A DNA stretch of 64,000 nucleotides from Marinirhabdus sp050859505 (GCF_050859505.1 NZ_CP193934.1:1674001-1738000), one strand, 5' to 3'. Shown: positions 23,349-32,753, numbered from the stretch's first letter. The notes: generated by a model not told the origin, from the letters alone. Program-made: numbers and translations.

Positions 23349-24131
23349 TTATTTTATTTTTTTGAACAATTCGTTCATTTTTTCCTGTTCTTCAGTTGCC
23401 AATTCTGGATCTACCAAAATACGACCACTATGCTCATCTGTAATAATTTTTTTACGAGAGGCAATTTCCATTTGCACTTGTGGTGGGATGGTAAAGAAAG
23501 AACCTCCAGAAGCACCGCGTTCTACAGCTACAACGGCTAAGCCATTTTTTACATTGGTTCTAATACGCTTATATGCTTTTACCAAACGTTCTTCAATCTT
23601 CTTTTCGAATTTTTCAGACTCTTTGATTAATGCTTTTTCCTCTTTCTCGGTTTCTGCCAGAATTTCATTTAATTCGCCTTGCTTGTGTTTCAAGTGATCC
23701 TGACGACCGCCTAATCTAGATTGAGTCTCCTCGATTACGGCATTTTTCTGTTCGATCTGTGCCTTGAACTCTTTGATGTGCTTATCGGATAACTGAATTT
23801 CCAATTCTTGAAATTCAACCTCCTTGCTCAACGAGTTAAACTCACGATTGTTACGCACGTTATCTTGCTGAGACGTGTATTTTTTGATTAAGGACTTTGA
23901 TTCTTCAATCCCGTTCTTTTTTTCTTTGATGTTATCTTCAATAACTTCAAGTTCTGCTTTCAACTTGTCCAGACGGGTGTTCATTCCGGCAACTTCGTCT
24001 TCAAGATCTTCAACTTCCAAAGGTAATTCCCCGCGTACGTTTCTAATTTCATCTACGCGAGAATCAATTAATTGTAAATCGTAAAGGGCTCTTAACTTCT
24101 CTTCTACAGTAGTTTCTGTTTTTGTGGCCAT
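23349..24131 (-). CDS. Zinc-ribbon-family coiled-coil protein that has lost its cysteines
   Basis: 260 residues. Most of the protein is an antiparallel coiled coil (residues ~30-180, for example ELEVIEDNIKEKKNGIEESK), followed by a C-terminal domain homologous to the C4-type zinc ribbon. In that domain the expected Cys positions are Gly/Ser/Asp: RGASGGSFFTIPPQVQ and TDEHSGRILVDPEL have no CxxC. From memory this Cys-free form is the norm in Bacteroidetes. It probably acts on ribosomes or nucleic acid in other phyla; here the role is unknown. Three bases separate it from the upstream Nif3-like gene and it ends in a strong terminator. Confidence 0.85.
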   Translation of the reverse strand: MATKTETTVEEKLRALYDLQLIDSRVDEIRNVRGELPLEVEDLEDEVAGMNTRLDKLKAELEVIEDNIKEKKNGIEESKSLIKKYTSQQDNVRNNREFNSLSKEVEFQELEIQLSDKHIKEFKAQIEQKNAVIEETQSRLGGRQDHLKHKQGELNEILAETEKEEKALIKESEKFEKKIEERLVKAYKRIRTNVKNGLAVVAVERGASGGSFFTIPPQVQMEIASRKKIITDEHSGRILVDPELATEEQEKMNELFKKIK

Positions 24132-24134
24132 AAA

Positions 24135-25229
24135 TTAAAAATAGCTAATAGGATTGGTGTTTGTTTGTGATAAAACGACTGCAAAATTAGTGATTTTTTT
24201 TGTAAGAATAGCAACTAAAAGGTCTTTTGTGTATTGTTCACTTTCATAATGCCCCACATCACAGAGTAAAATCTGGTTTTCAGCCTGAAAAAAGTCGTGG
24301 TACTTAAAATCTGCAGATACAAAAGCATCGGCTCCTTGCGCTTTTGCCGCTTTAATGGCAAAACTGCCACTTCCCCCCAAAACTGCTACTTTTTTTATTG
24401 TTTTATTTGTTAGGGCGGAATGTTTTACACATCCAGTTTTAAATTTTGATTTTACGGTTGAAAGGAATTCTTTTTCTGAAACAGCTTCAGTAATTTCTCC
24501 TATCATCCCCATTCCTAACTGTTGGTGTGAATTTTCAAGCGTTGTAATTTCGTAAGCAACTTCTTCGTATGGATGAGAGTTAAAAAGGGTTCTCAAGATA
24601 TTAGCTTGTAAATGCTTCGGAAATGTGACACTTAATTGGCTTTCGGTTTCAAAGTGAAGTTCTCCTATTTTACCAACTTTTGGAGTGCTTCCGTCTTCTC
24701 CTTTAAAACTTCCTTGCCCTTCTGTAGTAAAACTGCAGTGACTATAATTGCCAATAGTTCCAGCGCCTGTTTCAAAAAGTGCATTCCGCACCAATTCAGT
24801 ATTGCTAGAAGGCACATACGTGGTTAGTTTTTGAATTGTTTGCGATTTTGGCACTAATATTTTTCGGTTTTGTAATCCTAATACGTCACATATTTTAGCA
24901 TTTACCCCGTTCCAGGAATTATCCAGAGCGGTATGAATAGCAAAAATGGAAATATCGTTTTTAATAGCTTTTTGTACCGTGCGCTCTACATAGGTTTTGC
25001 CTGTAAGGTTTTTTAATCCTGAAAATATAATGGGATGAAAGCTTACAATTAAATTACAATTGTTTTCTATGGCCTCATCCACAACGGCTTCTAAGGTGTC
25101 CAGAGTTACCAAAACACCAGATACTTTGCTAGTTGCGTCGCCCACTAACAATCCGGTATTGTCAAAATCCTCGGCATAGTGAAGCGGGGCATAGTCATTC
25201 AAAATAGTAATAACATCTTGTACGGTCAT
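24135..25229 (-). CDS. Nif3-like dinuclear metal-centre protein (YqfO/GTP cyclohydrolase I type 2-like)
   Basis: 364 residues, the long two-domain form with a PII-like insert between the halves. N-terminal PLHYAEDFDNTGLLVGDATS, the metal-ligand segment LIVSFHPIIFSG, AIHTALDNSWNGVN, and C-terminal VLGGSGSFAIKAAKAQGADAF with DVGHYESEQ fit the family. Cellular role is not settled in any organism. It is cotranscribed with the zinc-ribbon-like coiled-coil gene, a pairing that is common in Bacteroidetes. Confidence 0.92.
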   Translation of the reverse strand: MTVQDVITILNDYAPLHYAEDFDNTGLLVGDATSKVSGVLVTLDTLEAVVDEAIENNCNLIVSFHPIIFSGLKNLTGKTYVERTVQKAIKNDISIFAIHTALDNSWNGVNAKICDVLGLQNRKILVPKSQTIQKLTTYVPSSNTELVRNALFETGAGTIGNYSHCSFTTEGQGSFKGEDGSTPKVGKIGELHFETESQLSVTFPKHLQANILRTLFNSHPYEEVAYEITTLENSHQQLGMGMIGEITEAVSEKEFLSTVKSKFKTGCVKHSALTNKTIKKVAVLGGSGSFAIKAAKAQGADAFVSADFKYHDFFQAENQILLCDVGHYESEQYTKDLLVAILTKKITNFAVVLSQTNTNPISYF

Positions 25230-25404
25230 TTTAAAATAGTTTTAAGCAATTAAATTGTAACAACTTCATCAATCTTATCCCCATCTTTTAAAAGGGGGCT
25301 AATGTTAAGGAATCTAAACTTAGAAAATAGTGGAGTAAAGATAACAGTTTCTCAATTTTAAGCATATTTACACCAACAAACTTATCTTTACACTTTATTT
25401 TTCT

Positions 25405-26418
25405 ATGAAGCTACTGCGAAAATTATTGTTTCCCTTTTCCATTTTGTATGGCTGGATTACAGGTTTTCGGAATTTTTTATACCACCATGGTATCTTGGAA
25501 AGCAGGGAGTATAAAACGCCTTTGGTGTGCGTTGGTAATCTTTCGGTAGGTGGAACGGGCAAATCGCCTATGATTGAATACCTCATTTCGTTTCTAAAAG
25601 ACGACTACCGCATTGCCGTGTTAAGCCGTGGTTACAAAAGAGAAACCAACGGGTTTCTAGAAGTTAGTGAAAACCATACCGCTATTCAAGTAGGGGATGA
25701 GCCACTTCAGTTTAAGAAAAAGTATCCGGAAGTTACCGTTGCTGTTTGTGCAGATAGAAGGACAGGGATTGAAAAACTGCAAGAGCAGGCGGATGTAATT
25801 TTGCTGGATGATGCTTTTCAGCATAGAAAAGTGAAGGCAGCTCTAACTATTTTGTTGACACCATTTCACGATTTATTTATTGAAGATTATATGTTGCCTG
25901 CGGGTAATTTACGCGAGCCCAGGAGTGGTTCCAAAAGAGCAGATTGTTTGGTGGTAACGAAATGTCCGCCACGAGTTCCGTATGCAAAATTGCAGGAAAT
26001 TGAGTTGCGAATGCCTATGTATCAGCATCAGAAGCTTTATTTTTCTACTATTGGCTATGCTTCACAGCTTTTTAATGCTTCGGAAAGTTTACCGCTAAAA
26101 TATTTGCAGGACAAGCCTTTCACCCTAGTAACGGGAATTGCAGATCCTTCTCCTTTGGTGGGTTTTTTAACTGAAAGCAACTTCAGTTTTACCCACGAGA
26201 AATTTCCGGATCATCATAATTTTTCTTTAACCGAAATAGAAAAACTGAAACAAAAAGAAATTATAATTACTACCGAAAAAGATTTTATGCGTTTACAGAG
26301 TACAATTGAAAAATTTGCAATGTATTATCTGCCTATTGAAACCGTAATTTTAAAAGAACAGGCCACGTTTTTTGAAGATTTTGTAAGAAAGTCAATCGAT
26401 AAAAAGCGGTTGGGTTAA
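25405..26418 (+). CDS. lpxK: Tetraacyldisaccharide 4'-kinase
   Basis: 337 residues. Phosphorylates the 4' position of the lipid A disaccharide at the inner membrane. Residues 8-26 are hydrophobic (LFPFSILYGWITGFRNFLY); the Walker-type motif is VGNLSVGGTGKSPMIEYL; LLDDAFQHRK, LPAGNLREPRSG and FPDHHNF are family landmarks. A -7-like TATCTTTA lies 23 bp upstream of the start (25384-25391). The upstream spacer (25230-25404) also holds a small CCCC/GGGGG stem-like repeat near 25280-25297. Ends 34 bp before the convergent hybrid kinase gene. Confidence 0.95.
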   Translation: MKLLRKLLFPFSILYGWITGFRNFLYHHGILESREYKTPLVCVGNLSVGGTGKSPMIEYLISFLKDDYRIAVLSRGYKRETNGFLEVSENHTAIQVGDEPLQFKKKYPEVTVAVCADRRTGIEKLQEQADVILLDDAFQHRKVKAALTILLTPFHDLFIEDYMLPAGNLREPRSGSKRADCLVVTKCPPRVPYAKLQEIELRMPMYQHQKLYFSTIGYASQLFNASESLPLKYLQDKPFTLVTGIADPSPLVGFLTESNFSFTHEKFPDHHNFSLTEIEKLKQKEIIITTEKDFMRLQSTIEKFAMYYLPIETVILKEQATFFEDFVRKSIDKKRLG

Positions 26419-26452
26419 AGATATAAAGCCAAGAAATTCTGGGATTGTATTC

Positions 26453-28726
26453 TTACTTAGGCATTGGCATCTTTCTGCCCTCTAGCGTTTTGTGGATTTT
26501 TTCAAAAAATTCTTCCGTCTTAAATGGTTTCGGTATAATCTCATTGAAACCTGCTCTGTAGAAATCGTCTAGATTTTCATCTATAGTTACTGCTGTAAGT
26601 GCGATTATTGGTAGGTCTTTGTCGAATTCTCTAATCTTTTGTGTAGCCTCTATACCACTAATGCCTGGCATATGAATATCCATTAAAATAACGTCGAACT
26701 TTTTTTCTTTTGTCATTTTTACCGCGTCCATACCATTGTCTGCCACTTCACAAACCATTTTATTTTTCTCCAAGATTTTTTTGGTAATCATTTGGTTTAT
26801 CTTGTTGTCCTCGACCACTAATACTTGCTTATTTTCGAGTGAAGCATAGTCTATCTCATACGCTGCATTTCGTGGATTGTTCTCTTCCTGGAATTCTTCG
26901 GAAACATTAAAGTTGATATTAAACCAAAATTTAGATCCTTTTCCTAGCTGACTTTCCAAATGAATCTTACTTCCCATGAGTTCTAATAGATTTTTTACAA
27001 TGGAAAGTCCAAGACCAGTGCCTCCAAACTTCCTGTTAATTTGCAAAGATGCCTGAGAAAAAGTTTCGAAAATACTCTTTTGTTTTTTCTTTGAAATCCC
27101 AACGCCGTTATCCTCAACTTCAATAAGCAGTTTTATCTTAGAGGAGTTATTATCCAATTTTAAAACCCGAACTACAACCTCGCCGTTTTGAGTAAATTTT
27201 ACTGAGTTTCCAATTAAATTTATCAAAATCTGTGATAGCTTCAAAGGATCTCCCATTAATTTGGTTGGAATGTTGTCGTCATACTCCAATCGTAATGTGT
27301 TTTTACGATCCACAGCAGATTTTTTAAGTGCAATTAGCACATCATTGATGCGCTTTTTTAAAGAGAAGCTGGTTTTTTCAATTTCAACTTTATTGGCTTC
27401 TAATTTGTTTAAGTCTAAGATGTTGTTGATGAGTGATAGTAAGTATTCTCCTGAAAATTTTAAGGAGTTTAAGTGCTCTTTTTGCTCTTCTTTTGGATCT
27501 TCTTCGAGCAACAAATGCGTAAGTCCGGTCACAGCATATAATGGCGTACGTAGCTCGTGGGTAATGGTACTAAGAAATTGTGCTTTTGCCAAAGATGCTT
27601 TCTCTGCTTTTTCTTTGGCGCTTTGCATCTCTACATTTTTATCTTGTAGTAAGTTGTTTGCTTTTGCTCTTAGATTGTTGTTTTTATAGAGTGACAGGGT
27701 GAGTAGTGACAGGATAATAATTAATGCAATACTAAGTCCCGTCGTCATTTTATTAAGATTCAATGATCTGGCTTGTGCATCAATTTCGGACTGCTTATTT
27801 TCTATAATTTGTTTGAAGTTTCCAACACTACTTTCTGCGTCTACGCCTCTGGAAATGGCTTGCGAATAAATCTGGTTTATAGAATCATTGAGCTGAAGAT
27901 ATCGCTCTAGCATATTTTCAGCTTCCTCCGTATTTCCGTCTCTTAGGGCGATTTGAGAACCTGTTTTATAGCTTTCGGCACTTAATTTTGAATAGCCTCG
28001 CGCTATTATGATACGCTCTGCATTTGCAATAGATGTTTTTGCTTGTCCAAAAGCATCTCTAATTTCTTCATCTGAAACATTAAGTAACGCCTGAGCCTTG
28101 TTTATTTCTGCAACGGCTTCTTGGTATTTTATATCTTCCACTCTAAATATGGGAAGACACGCATTAAAGTAATTGATTGCTTTTTTATAGTTTTTACGTT
28201 TCAACTCCAGAATTCCAAATCCAAGAATAACATTGGCTTGTCCCAGTTCGTTATTTTGAGCAACATAAAGCTTGTCTGCTTTTTCAAGATAATCTTCAGC
28301 TAGAGCGTACTCATAATTTCGGGTTAATATGAGTCCAAAGAGGCTATAGGTATACGCTTTAACTTGCGTACTGGTTTTTTCATTTACATAGGTTAAAGCC
28401 GTGTCCATTTCAGACTTTGCTTTCCCGTAATTCTGAATATAATAACTAAGCTCTGCCATACGGAGCTTTGAATCCAACTTCAATTCTAGAAAATTACCCT
28501 CATTAATTTTCTTATCAGCTTTAATGAGTTTTAGGATAGCACTTTCAAATTCTTGTTTCGAAATTTCGTCCGTGGCTTCTTGATGCAATTTTTTTATTGC
28601 CGAAATAGAATCAGTACGGGTTTGTTGTGAAGACACAACAAAAAACGTAAAAAAGCATAAAGTAGTAAGCAGTAGCTTTGTATTTTTATATAGCAAACTT
28701 CGCATTAAGTAGGAATACTTTGGCAT
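26453..28726 (-). CDS. Hybrid sensor histidine kinase with TPR sensor and receiver domain
   Basis: 757 residues. Order: signal peptide (LLLTTLCFFTFFVVSS), TPR-like helical repeats (~60-310, periplasmic), one transmembrane helix (MTTGLSIALIIILSLLTLSL, ~330-350), coiled coil, HisKA with the phospho-His in STITHELRTPLYAVTG (~390), HATPase with LIGNSVKFTQNG, DNGVGISKKKQ and FGGTGLGLSIVKNL, then a receiver with VLVVEDNKINQ, phospho-Asp in VILMDIHMPG and the Lys in EIIPKPF. It may start at an internal Met (28705). The stop of gap lies 9 bp upstream. Signal and target are unknown. Confidence 0.93.
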   Translation of the reverse strand: MPKYSYLMRSLLYKNTKLLLTTLCFFTFFVVSSQQTRTDSISAIKKLHQEATDEISKQEFESAILKLIKADKKINEGNFLELKLDSKLRMAELSYYIQNYGKAKSEMDTALTYVNEKTSTQVKAYTYSLFGLILTRNYEYALAEDYLEKADKLYVAQNNELGQANVILGFGILELKRKNYKKAINYFNACLPIFRVEDIKYQEAVAEINKAQALLNVSDEEIRDAFGQAKTSIANAERIIIARGYSKLSAESYKTGSQIALRDGNTEEAENMLERYLQLNDSINQIYSQAISRGVDAESSVGNFKQIIENKQSEIDAQARSLNLNKMTTGLSIALIIILSLLTLSLYKNNNLRAKANNLLQDKNVEMQSAKEKAEKASLAKAQFLSTITHELRTPLYAVTGLTHLLLEEDPKEEQKEHLNSLKFSGEYLLSLINNILDLNKLEANKVEIEKTSFSLKKRINDVLIALKKSAVDRKNTLRLEYDDNIPTKLMGDPLKLSQILINLIGNSVKFTQNGEVVVRVLKLDNNSSKIKLLIEVEDNGVGISKKKQKSIFETFSQASLQINRKFGGTGLGLSIVKNLLELMGSKIHLESQLGKGSKFWFNINFNVSEEFQEENNPRNAAYEIDYASLENKQVLVVEDNKINQMITKKILEKNKMVCEVADNGMDAVKMTKEKKFDVILMDIHMPGISGIEATQKIREFDKDLPIIALTAVTIDENLDDFYRAGFNEIIPKPFKTEEFFEKIHKTLEGRKMPMPK

Positions 28727-28735
28727 TAAATATAC

Positions 28736-29734
28736 TTATTTCCTTGAAACATGAAGGATTAAATCTACTATTCTTGATGAATAGCCCACTTCATTATCAT
28801 ACCAGCCAATAATTTTCACCATAGTGCCTATTACTGAAGTCATTCCAGCATCGAAAATACAAGAATGCGTATTGCCTACAATATCTATTGAGACAATAGG
28901 ATCTTCGGTATATTGAAGAATTCCTTTGAGATCCCTTTCTGAAGCTTCTTTGAAAGCCTGATTAATAGTTTCAATAGAAACTTCTTTTGTAACATTCAAC
29001 GTAATGTCGCATAAAGAACCATTGGGAACAGGAACTCTTATGCCACAACCTCCAATAAAATTAGAAAGATGTGGGAAAATTTTTGTCAAAGCTTTTGCAG
29101 CGCCTGTTGTGGTAGGTACAATTGATTGTCCCGCCGCACGTGCTCTTCGCAAATCACGATGGGGTTGGTCGTGTAAGCTTTGGTCTGTGGTGTAACTATG
29201 TACGGTAGTAATGTATGCTTGTTTAATGCCGCATAATTTATCTATCACCTGAAGCATAGGAGCGGCATTATTTGTGGTACAAGACGCATTGGAAATTATA
29301 GTATCTTCAGCAGTAATTACAGACTCGTTCACTCCAAAGACAACTGTTTTAATACTGTCTTCTAAAGGGGGAACCGATAAAATTACTTTTTTGACGTTGC
29401 CTTGCAGATGCTTTTGTAGCTGTATTTTCTCTTTGAATTTTCCAGTAGCTTCAATTACTATTTCAGCATCTAGCCAGTCTATATTGGCTATATTTTTCTC
29501 TGCTGAAAAGTAAATTTCATTTCCAGCGACTATAATGCCATTTGAAGTAATTTCAATAGGTTCTTTTAAAACACCGTGAATGCTATCATACTTTAAGAGG
29601 TGTGCTAAGGTTTTGGTGTCTGCAATATCGTTCACCTTTACCAATTCAATATCTGGATGATGCAATAAACTGCGGAAGAGTGTGCGGCCTATACGTCCAA
29701 AACCGTTAATGCCAACTTTAATTTTTGCTGCCAT
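28736..29734 (-). CDS. gap: Glyceraldehyde-3-phosphate dehydrogenase
   Basis: 332 residues. NAD-binding start KVGINGFGRIGRTLFRSL, catalytic Cys in ISNASCTTNNAAP, catalytic His in TVHSYTTDQSLHD, phosphate site in TTGAAKALTKIFP and GCGIRVPVPNG, and the conserved end WYDNEVGYSSRIVDL. Glycolytic/gluconeogenic enzyme. The sequence NDIADTKTLAHLLKYDSIHG near the N-terminus fits the common NAD-dependent form. It is 12 bp downstream of lipA on the same strand. Confidence 0.97.
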   Translation of the reverse strand: MAAKIKVGINGFGRIGRTLFRSLLHHPDIELVKVNDIADTKTLAHLLKYDSIHGVLKEPIEITSNGIIVAGNEIYFSAEKNIANIDWLDAEIVIEATGKFKEKIQLQKHLQGNVKKVILSVPPLEDSIKTVVFGVNESVITAEDTIISNASCTTNNAAPMLQVIDKLCGIKQAYITTVHSYTTDQSLHDQPHRDLRRARAAGQSIVPTTTGAAKALTKIFPHLSNFIGGCGIRVPVPNGSLCDITLNVTKEVSIETINQAFKEASERDLKGILQYTEDPIVSIDIVGNTHSCIFDAGMTSVIGTMVKIIGWYDNEVGYSSRIVDLILHVSRK

Positions 29735-29746
29735 TGTTGTTTTAAA

Positions 29747-30619
29747 TTACGTTAAGTGCTTTTGAGCTTTGTAGGAAGACCGAACCAAAGGGCCACTTTC
29801 CACGTGTCGGAAACCCATTTCTAAACCAATAGTTTCATATTTTTTGAACTGCTCTGGTGTGATAAATTCTTTTACAGGAAGGTGTTTTTTAGAGGGTTGA
29901 AGATATTGACCAATTGTTACAATGTCTAGATGTACACTTCTTAAATCTTCCATCGTTTGCAAAACTTCCTCTTCTTTTTCGCCTAGTCCAAGCATAATTC
30001 CGCTTTTTGTGCGGGTAATACCTTCAGCTTTCAAATACCGAAGTACTTCAAGGCTACGTTCATATTTTGCTTGTATGCGCACTTCACGGGTGAGACGCTT
30101 AACAGTTTCCATATTGTGTGATACTACCTCTGGGGCTACTTCAATAATGCGGTCTATATGTTTTGTAACACCTTGAAAGTCTGGAATAAGAGTTTCCAAA
30201 GTGGTTTCTGGATTCATACGGCGAATTGCCTTCACGGTTTCGGCCCAAATAATGGAACCCATATCCTTTAAATCGTCACGATCTACAGAGGTAACTACGG
30301 CATGTTTAATTTCCATTAACTTAATAGAGCGGGCAACCTTTTCGGGCTCGTCCCAATCTATGGTTTCGGGTCTGCCGGTTTTTACACCGCAAAAGCCACA
30401 AGAACGCGTACACACATTCCCTAAAATCATAAACGTTGCCGTTCCTTCTGTCCAGCATTCGCCCATATTAGGGCAGCTTCCAGAGGTGCAAATAGTATGA
30501 AGATCGTACTTATCTACCAAACCACGTAGTTCCGTGTATTTTCTGCCAGTTGGTAACTTTACACGAAGCCATTTGGGCTTTGGGGTAGGTCTTGTAGGTG
30601 TTAAGGTTTCTGTGCTCAT
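29747..30619 (-). CDS. lipA: Lipoyl synthase
   Basis: 290 residues from the ATG at 30619. Radical-SAM enzyme inserting sulfur into octanoyl groups on lipoyl domains. The auxiliary cluster motif C-x4-C-x5-C is TICTSGSCPNMGECW; the radical-SAM cluster is NVCTRSCGFCGVKTG; the C-terminal RSSY ligand appears in PLVRSSYKAQ. An in-frame ATG at 30631 overlaps the perfect -7 box at 30629-30636, so the shorter start is right. The 5' leader would be only a few bases. Precedes gap on the same strand. Confidence 0.97.
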   Translation of the reverse strand: MSTETLTPTRPTPKPKWLRVKLPTGRKYTELRGLVDKYDLHTICTSGSCPNMGECWTEGTATFMILGNVCTRSCGFCGVKTGRPETIDWDEPEKVARSIKLMEIKHAVVTSVDRDDLKDMGSIIWAETVKAIRRMNPETTLETLIPDFQGVTKHIDRIIEVAPEVVSHNMETVKRLTREVRIQAKYERSLEVLRYLKAEGITRTKSGIMLGLGEKEEEVLQTMEDLRSVHLDIVTIGQYLQPSKKHLPVKEFITPEQFKKYETIGLEMGFRHVESGPLVRSSYKAQKHLT

Positions 30620-30628
30620 AGTATAGGA

Positions 30629-30636
30629 CAAAGATA
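30629..30636 (-). promoter_or_regulatory. -7 promoter box of lipA
   Basis: TATCTTTG on the minus strand, perfect TAnnTTTG, ending 10 bp before the lipA ATG. A -33 candidate is weak (TTTC about 21 bp further upstream). It implies a nearly leaderless transcript. Confidence 0.65.
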
Positions 30637-30794
30637 CAATTTTATAAATTCTAAGTAGAAAGTTCTAACGTCAAGATTGTCTATGGTTACATTATGTATT
30701 GTGATAGGTTTCTGTCTGGAATATTAAAAGATTCCGAAACCTGATGACGACGAGGATACTACTGCTTCGCTACCTTAGTTTTTTAGTAAGCTTT

Positions 30795-31367
30795 TTAAAG
30801 TAAACTATTTGATTTAATGATTTCCGCCAGAAGTTTTCTGGCTCTTAACAATCGTACTTTTACATTGTTTAAAGGTTCTTCAAGATTTTCGGAAATTTCG
30901 TTATAGGACATTTCCTGAAAATACCTCAGGTTTATAACGTCTTGATAATGGGGTTTTAACTGCTTGATAAAGCGTAATAATTCGGCTAAATTCTGCTCTG
31001 TAATGAGCTTGTCTTCGGCAGTAGGTGCGTGATCGGGAATTTTCCTGAATAACTCCTCGCTTGTGTCGGCAGTTTTAGAAAAAATGGAAGTGCTTTTCTT
31101 TCTATGCCGGTCTATTTGAATATTCTTGGAGATGGTAGTGAGCCAGGTGCCAAAGGTATAGGACGAATTATATGTGTCCAGTTTGTCGAACGCTTTGCTG
31201 AAGGTTTCTATGGTGATTTCTTCGGCTTCGTACTCGTTATGGATCCTTTTTAATTGAAACCCATACACTTGATTCCAATAGTGATGTAGTAAAAAATTGA
31301 ACGCTCCTTGTTTGCCATTTTTAGCACTTTCTATCTTTTCTTGGATGTATTCTTCAGTTATTTCCAA
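30795..31367 (-). CDS. ECF RNA polymerase sigma factor
   Basis: 190 residues. Region 2: GAFNFLLHHYWNQVYGFQLK and the region 2.4-like TYNSSYTFGTWLTTISKNIQ with a following DRHRKK; region 4: VINLRYFQEMSYNEISENLE and VRLLRARKLL. No anti-sigma gene is beside it. The start is a TTG at 31367, lying 10 bp inside the end of the upstream glycosyltransferase gene; no ATG is available further in. Coupling to that gene is therefore likely. Target promoters unknown. Confidence 0.93.
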   Translation of the reverse strand: MEITEEYIQEKIESAKNGKQGAFNFLLHHYWNQVYGFQLKRIHNEYEAEEITIETFSKAFDKLDTYNSSYTFGTWLTTISKNIQIDRHRKKSTSIFSKTADTSEELFRKIPDHAPTAEDKLITEQNLAELLRFIKQLKPHYQDVINLRYFQEMSYNEISENLEEPLNNVKVRLLRARKLLAEIIKSNSLL

Positions 31368-32452
31368 CGGGTGGGTTTTGCGCTACTATTAAAAATAAAG
31401 ATACTTAATTGCACCCAAATTAAAAACAATTCTAAAAAAGGGATGAAAGGAATGAGGTTGTTTTCTTTTAGTTTTTGTGCTGCTTTACCCATAATAATAT
31501 ACTGCACCAACAATCTAAATGCCAAAATTAAAAGTGTTATTTTCCAAGAGGTCAGCGCAAAACAAACAGGAAGCAGTAGCCAAAATAGGAGGTTGGTTGC
31601 ATAGTAAAGTCCAAGCGCAATTTTGTGTTTTGGCTTATAGAATTTTGCCGTTGTTATATGGCGTCTCTTTTGAGTAATCCAACTTTTAAAGGTTGTTTTG
31701 GGTTTTGAGATGGTAAAACTTTCTTCGGAATAGCAGATAGCTGTATTTTTAGAGGTGGCAGTTTCGTTTACAAACAAATCATCATCTCCAGAAGGAAGTT
31801 GTATGTGGCTCATAAAGCCATTATTGTCGTAATATAACTTGCTGGTATAGGCCAGATTTCTGCCCACACCCATATAAGGTATTCCAGCTTTTGCATATGC
31901 AAAGTATTGTATGGCAGTTAGTAATGTCTCAAACCGGATAAGACTATTAAGCATGCTCTTGTGTTTTTGATACGCCCCGTAGCCTAGTACTATTTGTGTG
32001 TTCGTGTCAAGCAGACCACTCATTTCTCGAAGCCACTGGTTTGATGCAGGTTTGCAGTCGGCATCCGTGAAGAGCATTCTTTTGTTCAAAGATTTTTTTA
32101 TGCCTAATGTGAGCGCATATTTTTTATTACCCCAAAAAGCTTCATTATTTTTCACATTTACCAACTTTACTCTAGCATCATTTTTGGCAATTTGTTCCAT
32201 AATGTCAAACGTGTTGTCGCTTGAAGCATCATTAATTAAAATAAGTTCAAAATCTGGATACTCTTGGGAAAGGATAAAAGGTATATTTTCTGAAAGATTT
32301 TCAGCTTCATTTTTAGCACATATGATTACTGAAACGGGATAGCATTTCTTCGATACGATTTCAGAAGGTGAGGCAAAAGCAAATTTTGAAAATAGCAAAT
32401 AATAGCAACAATTAATAAGGGCAATACTTGCCAGTGCGTAGAGTAAAATCAT
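31358..32452 (-). CDS. Membrane glycosyltransferase, family 2
   Basis: 364 residues. N-terminal transmembrane helix (ILLYALASIALINCCYYLL), a GT-A domain with PVSVIICAKNEAENLSENIP, LILINDASSDNTFDI, the DxD-like FTDADCKP and LPSGDDDLFVNE, then three hydrophobic segments at the C-terminus. Acts at the inner membrane on an unknown acceptor. It overlaps the following ECF sigma gene by 10 bp. Confidence 0.92.
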   Translation of the reverse strand: MILLYALASIALINCCYYLLFSKFAFASPSEIVSKKCYPVSVIICAKNEAENLSENIPFILSQEYPDFELILINDASSDNTFDIMEQIAKNDARVKLVNVKNNEAFWGNKKYALTLGIKKSLNKRMLFTDADCKPASNQWLREMSGLLDTNTQIVLGYGAYQKHKSMLNSLIRFETLLTAIQYFAYAKAGIPYMGVGRNLAYTSKLYYDNNGFMSHIQLPSGDDDLFVNETATSKNTAICYSEESFTISKPKTTFKSWITQKRRHITTAKFYKPKHKIALGLYYATNLLFWLLLPVCFALTSWKITLLILAFRLLVQYIIMGKAAQKLKENNLIPFIPFLELFLIWVQLSIFIFNSSAKPTRWK

Positions 32453-32480
32453 AGGCGCAGGGCTACCAAAAAATCAGGAT

Positions 32481-32687
32481 TTATGAGGTGTGTACTTCTT
32501 CTTCGCAGTTCTCGAACTGGTCTGGAGTTTTTCCACAAAATCCACAGGCATCACCCTCTTTGTTTAAAAATGGACTTTGACTTGCGCAAGTACCTGCAAA
32601 TTTGCCGTCTTTCTTTGCCCATATTTTTATAGCAATCCCAGCGACTGCCAATAATAAAAGTGCAATTGTGATAAGTAAGAGTTCCAT
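32481..32687 (-). CDS. Small membrane protein with cysteine-rich tail
   Basis: 68 residues from the ATG at 32687; a TTG three codons earlier is possible but unneeded. Residues 1-20 form one transmembrane helix (MELLLITIALLLLAVAGIAI), then a short polar segment and a Cys-rich tail: TCASQSPF, ACGFCGKTPDQFENCEEE (four Cys plus one). This could bind a metal or cluster. I recognise the pattern in Flavobacteria but know no function. It has a perfect -7 box at 32705-32712 and precedes the glycosyltransferase-ECF pair by 28 bp. Confidence 0.75.
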   Translation of the reverse strand: MELLLITIALLLLAVAGIAIKIWAKKDGKFAGTCASQSPFLNKEGDACGFCGKTPDQFENCEEEVHTS

Positions 32688-32704
32688 AAGGTGCAATTTG
32701 GGTA

Positions 32705-32712
32705 CAAAAATA
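32705..32712 (-). promoter_or_regulatory. -7 promoter box of the small Cys-rich membrane protein operon
   Basis: TATTTTTG on the minus strand, perfect TAnnTTTG, 18 bp before the ATG at 32687. No clear -33 box. It lies 12 bp from the divergent fasciclin promoter. Confidence 0.5.
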
Positions 32713-32723
32713 CAATCTTTCTT

Positions 32724-32753
32724 TTTGATGCCTTAGAAATTTAGTTATTTTTA
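32724..32753 (+). promoter_or_regulatory. Promoter of the fasciclin lipoprotein gene
   Basis: TTTG (32724-32727), 18-bp spacer, TATTTTTA (32746-32753), one mismatch from TAnnTTTG, followed by the ATG at 32776. Confidence 0.65.
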
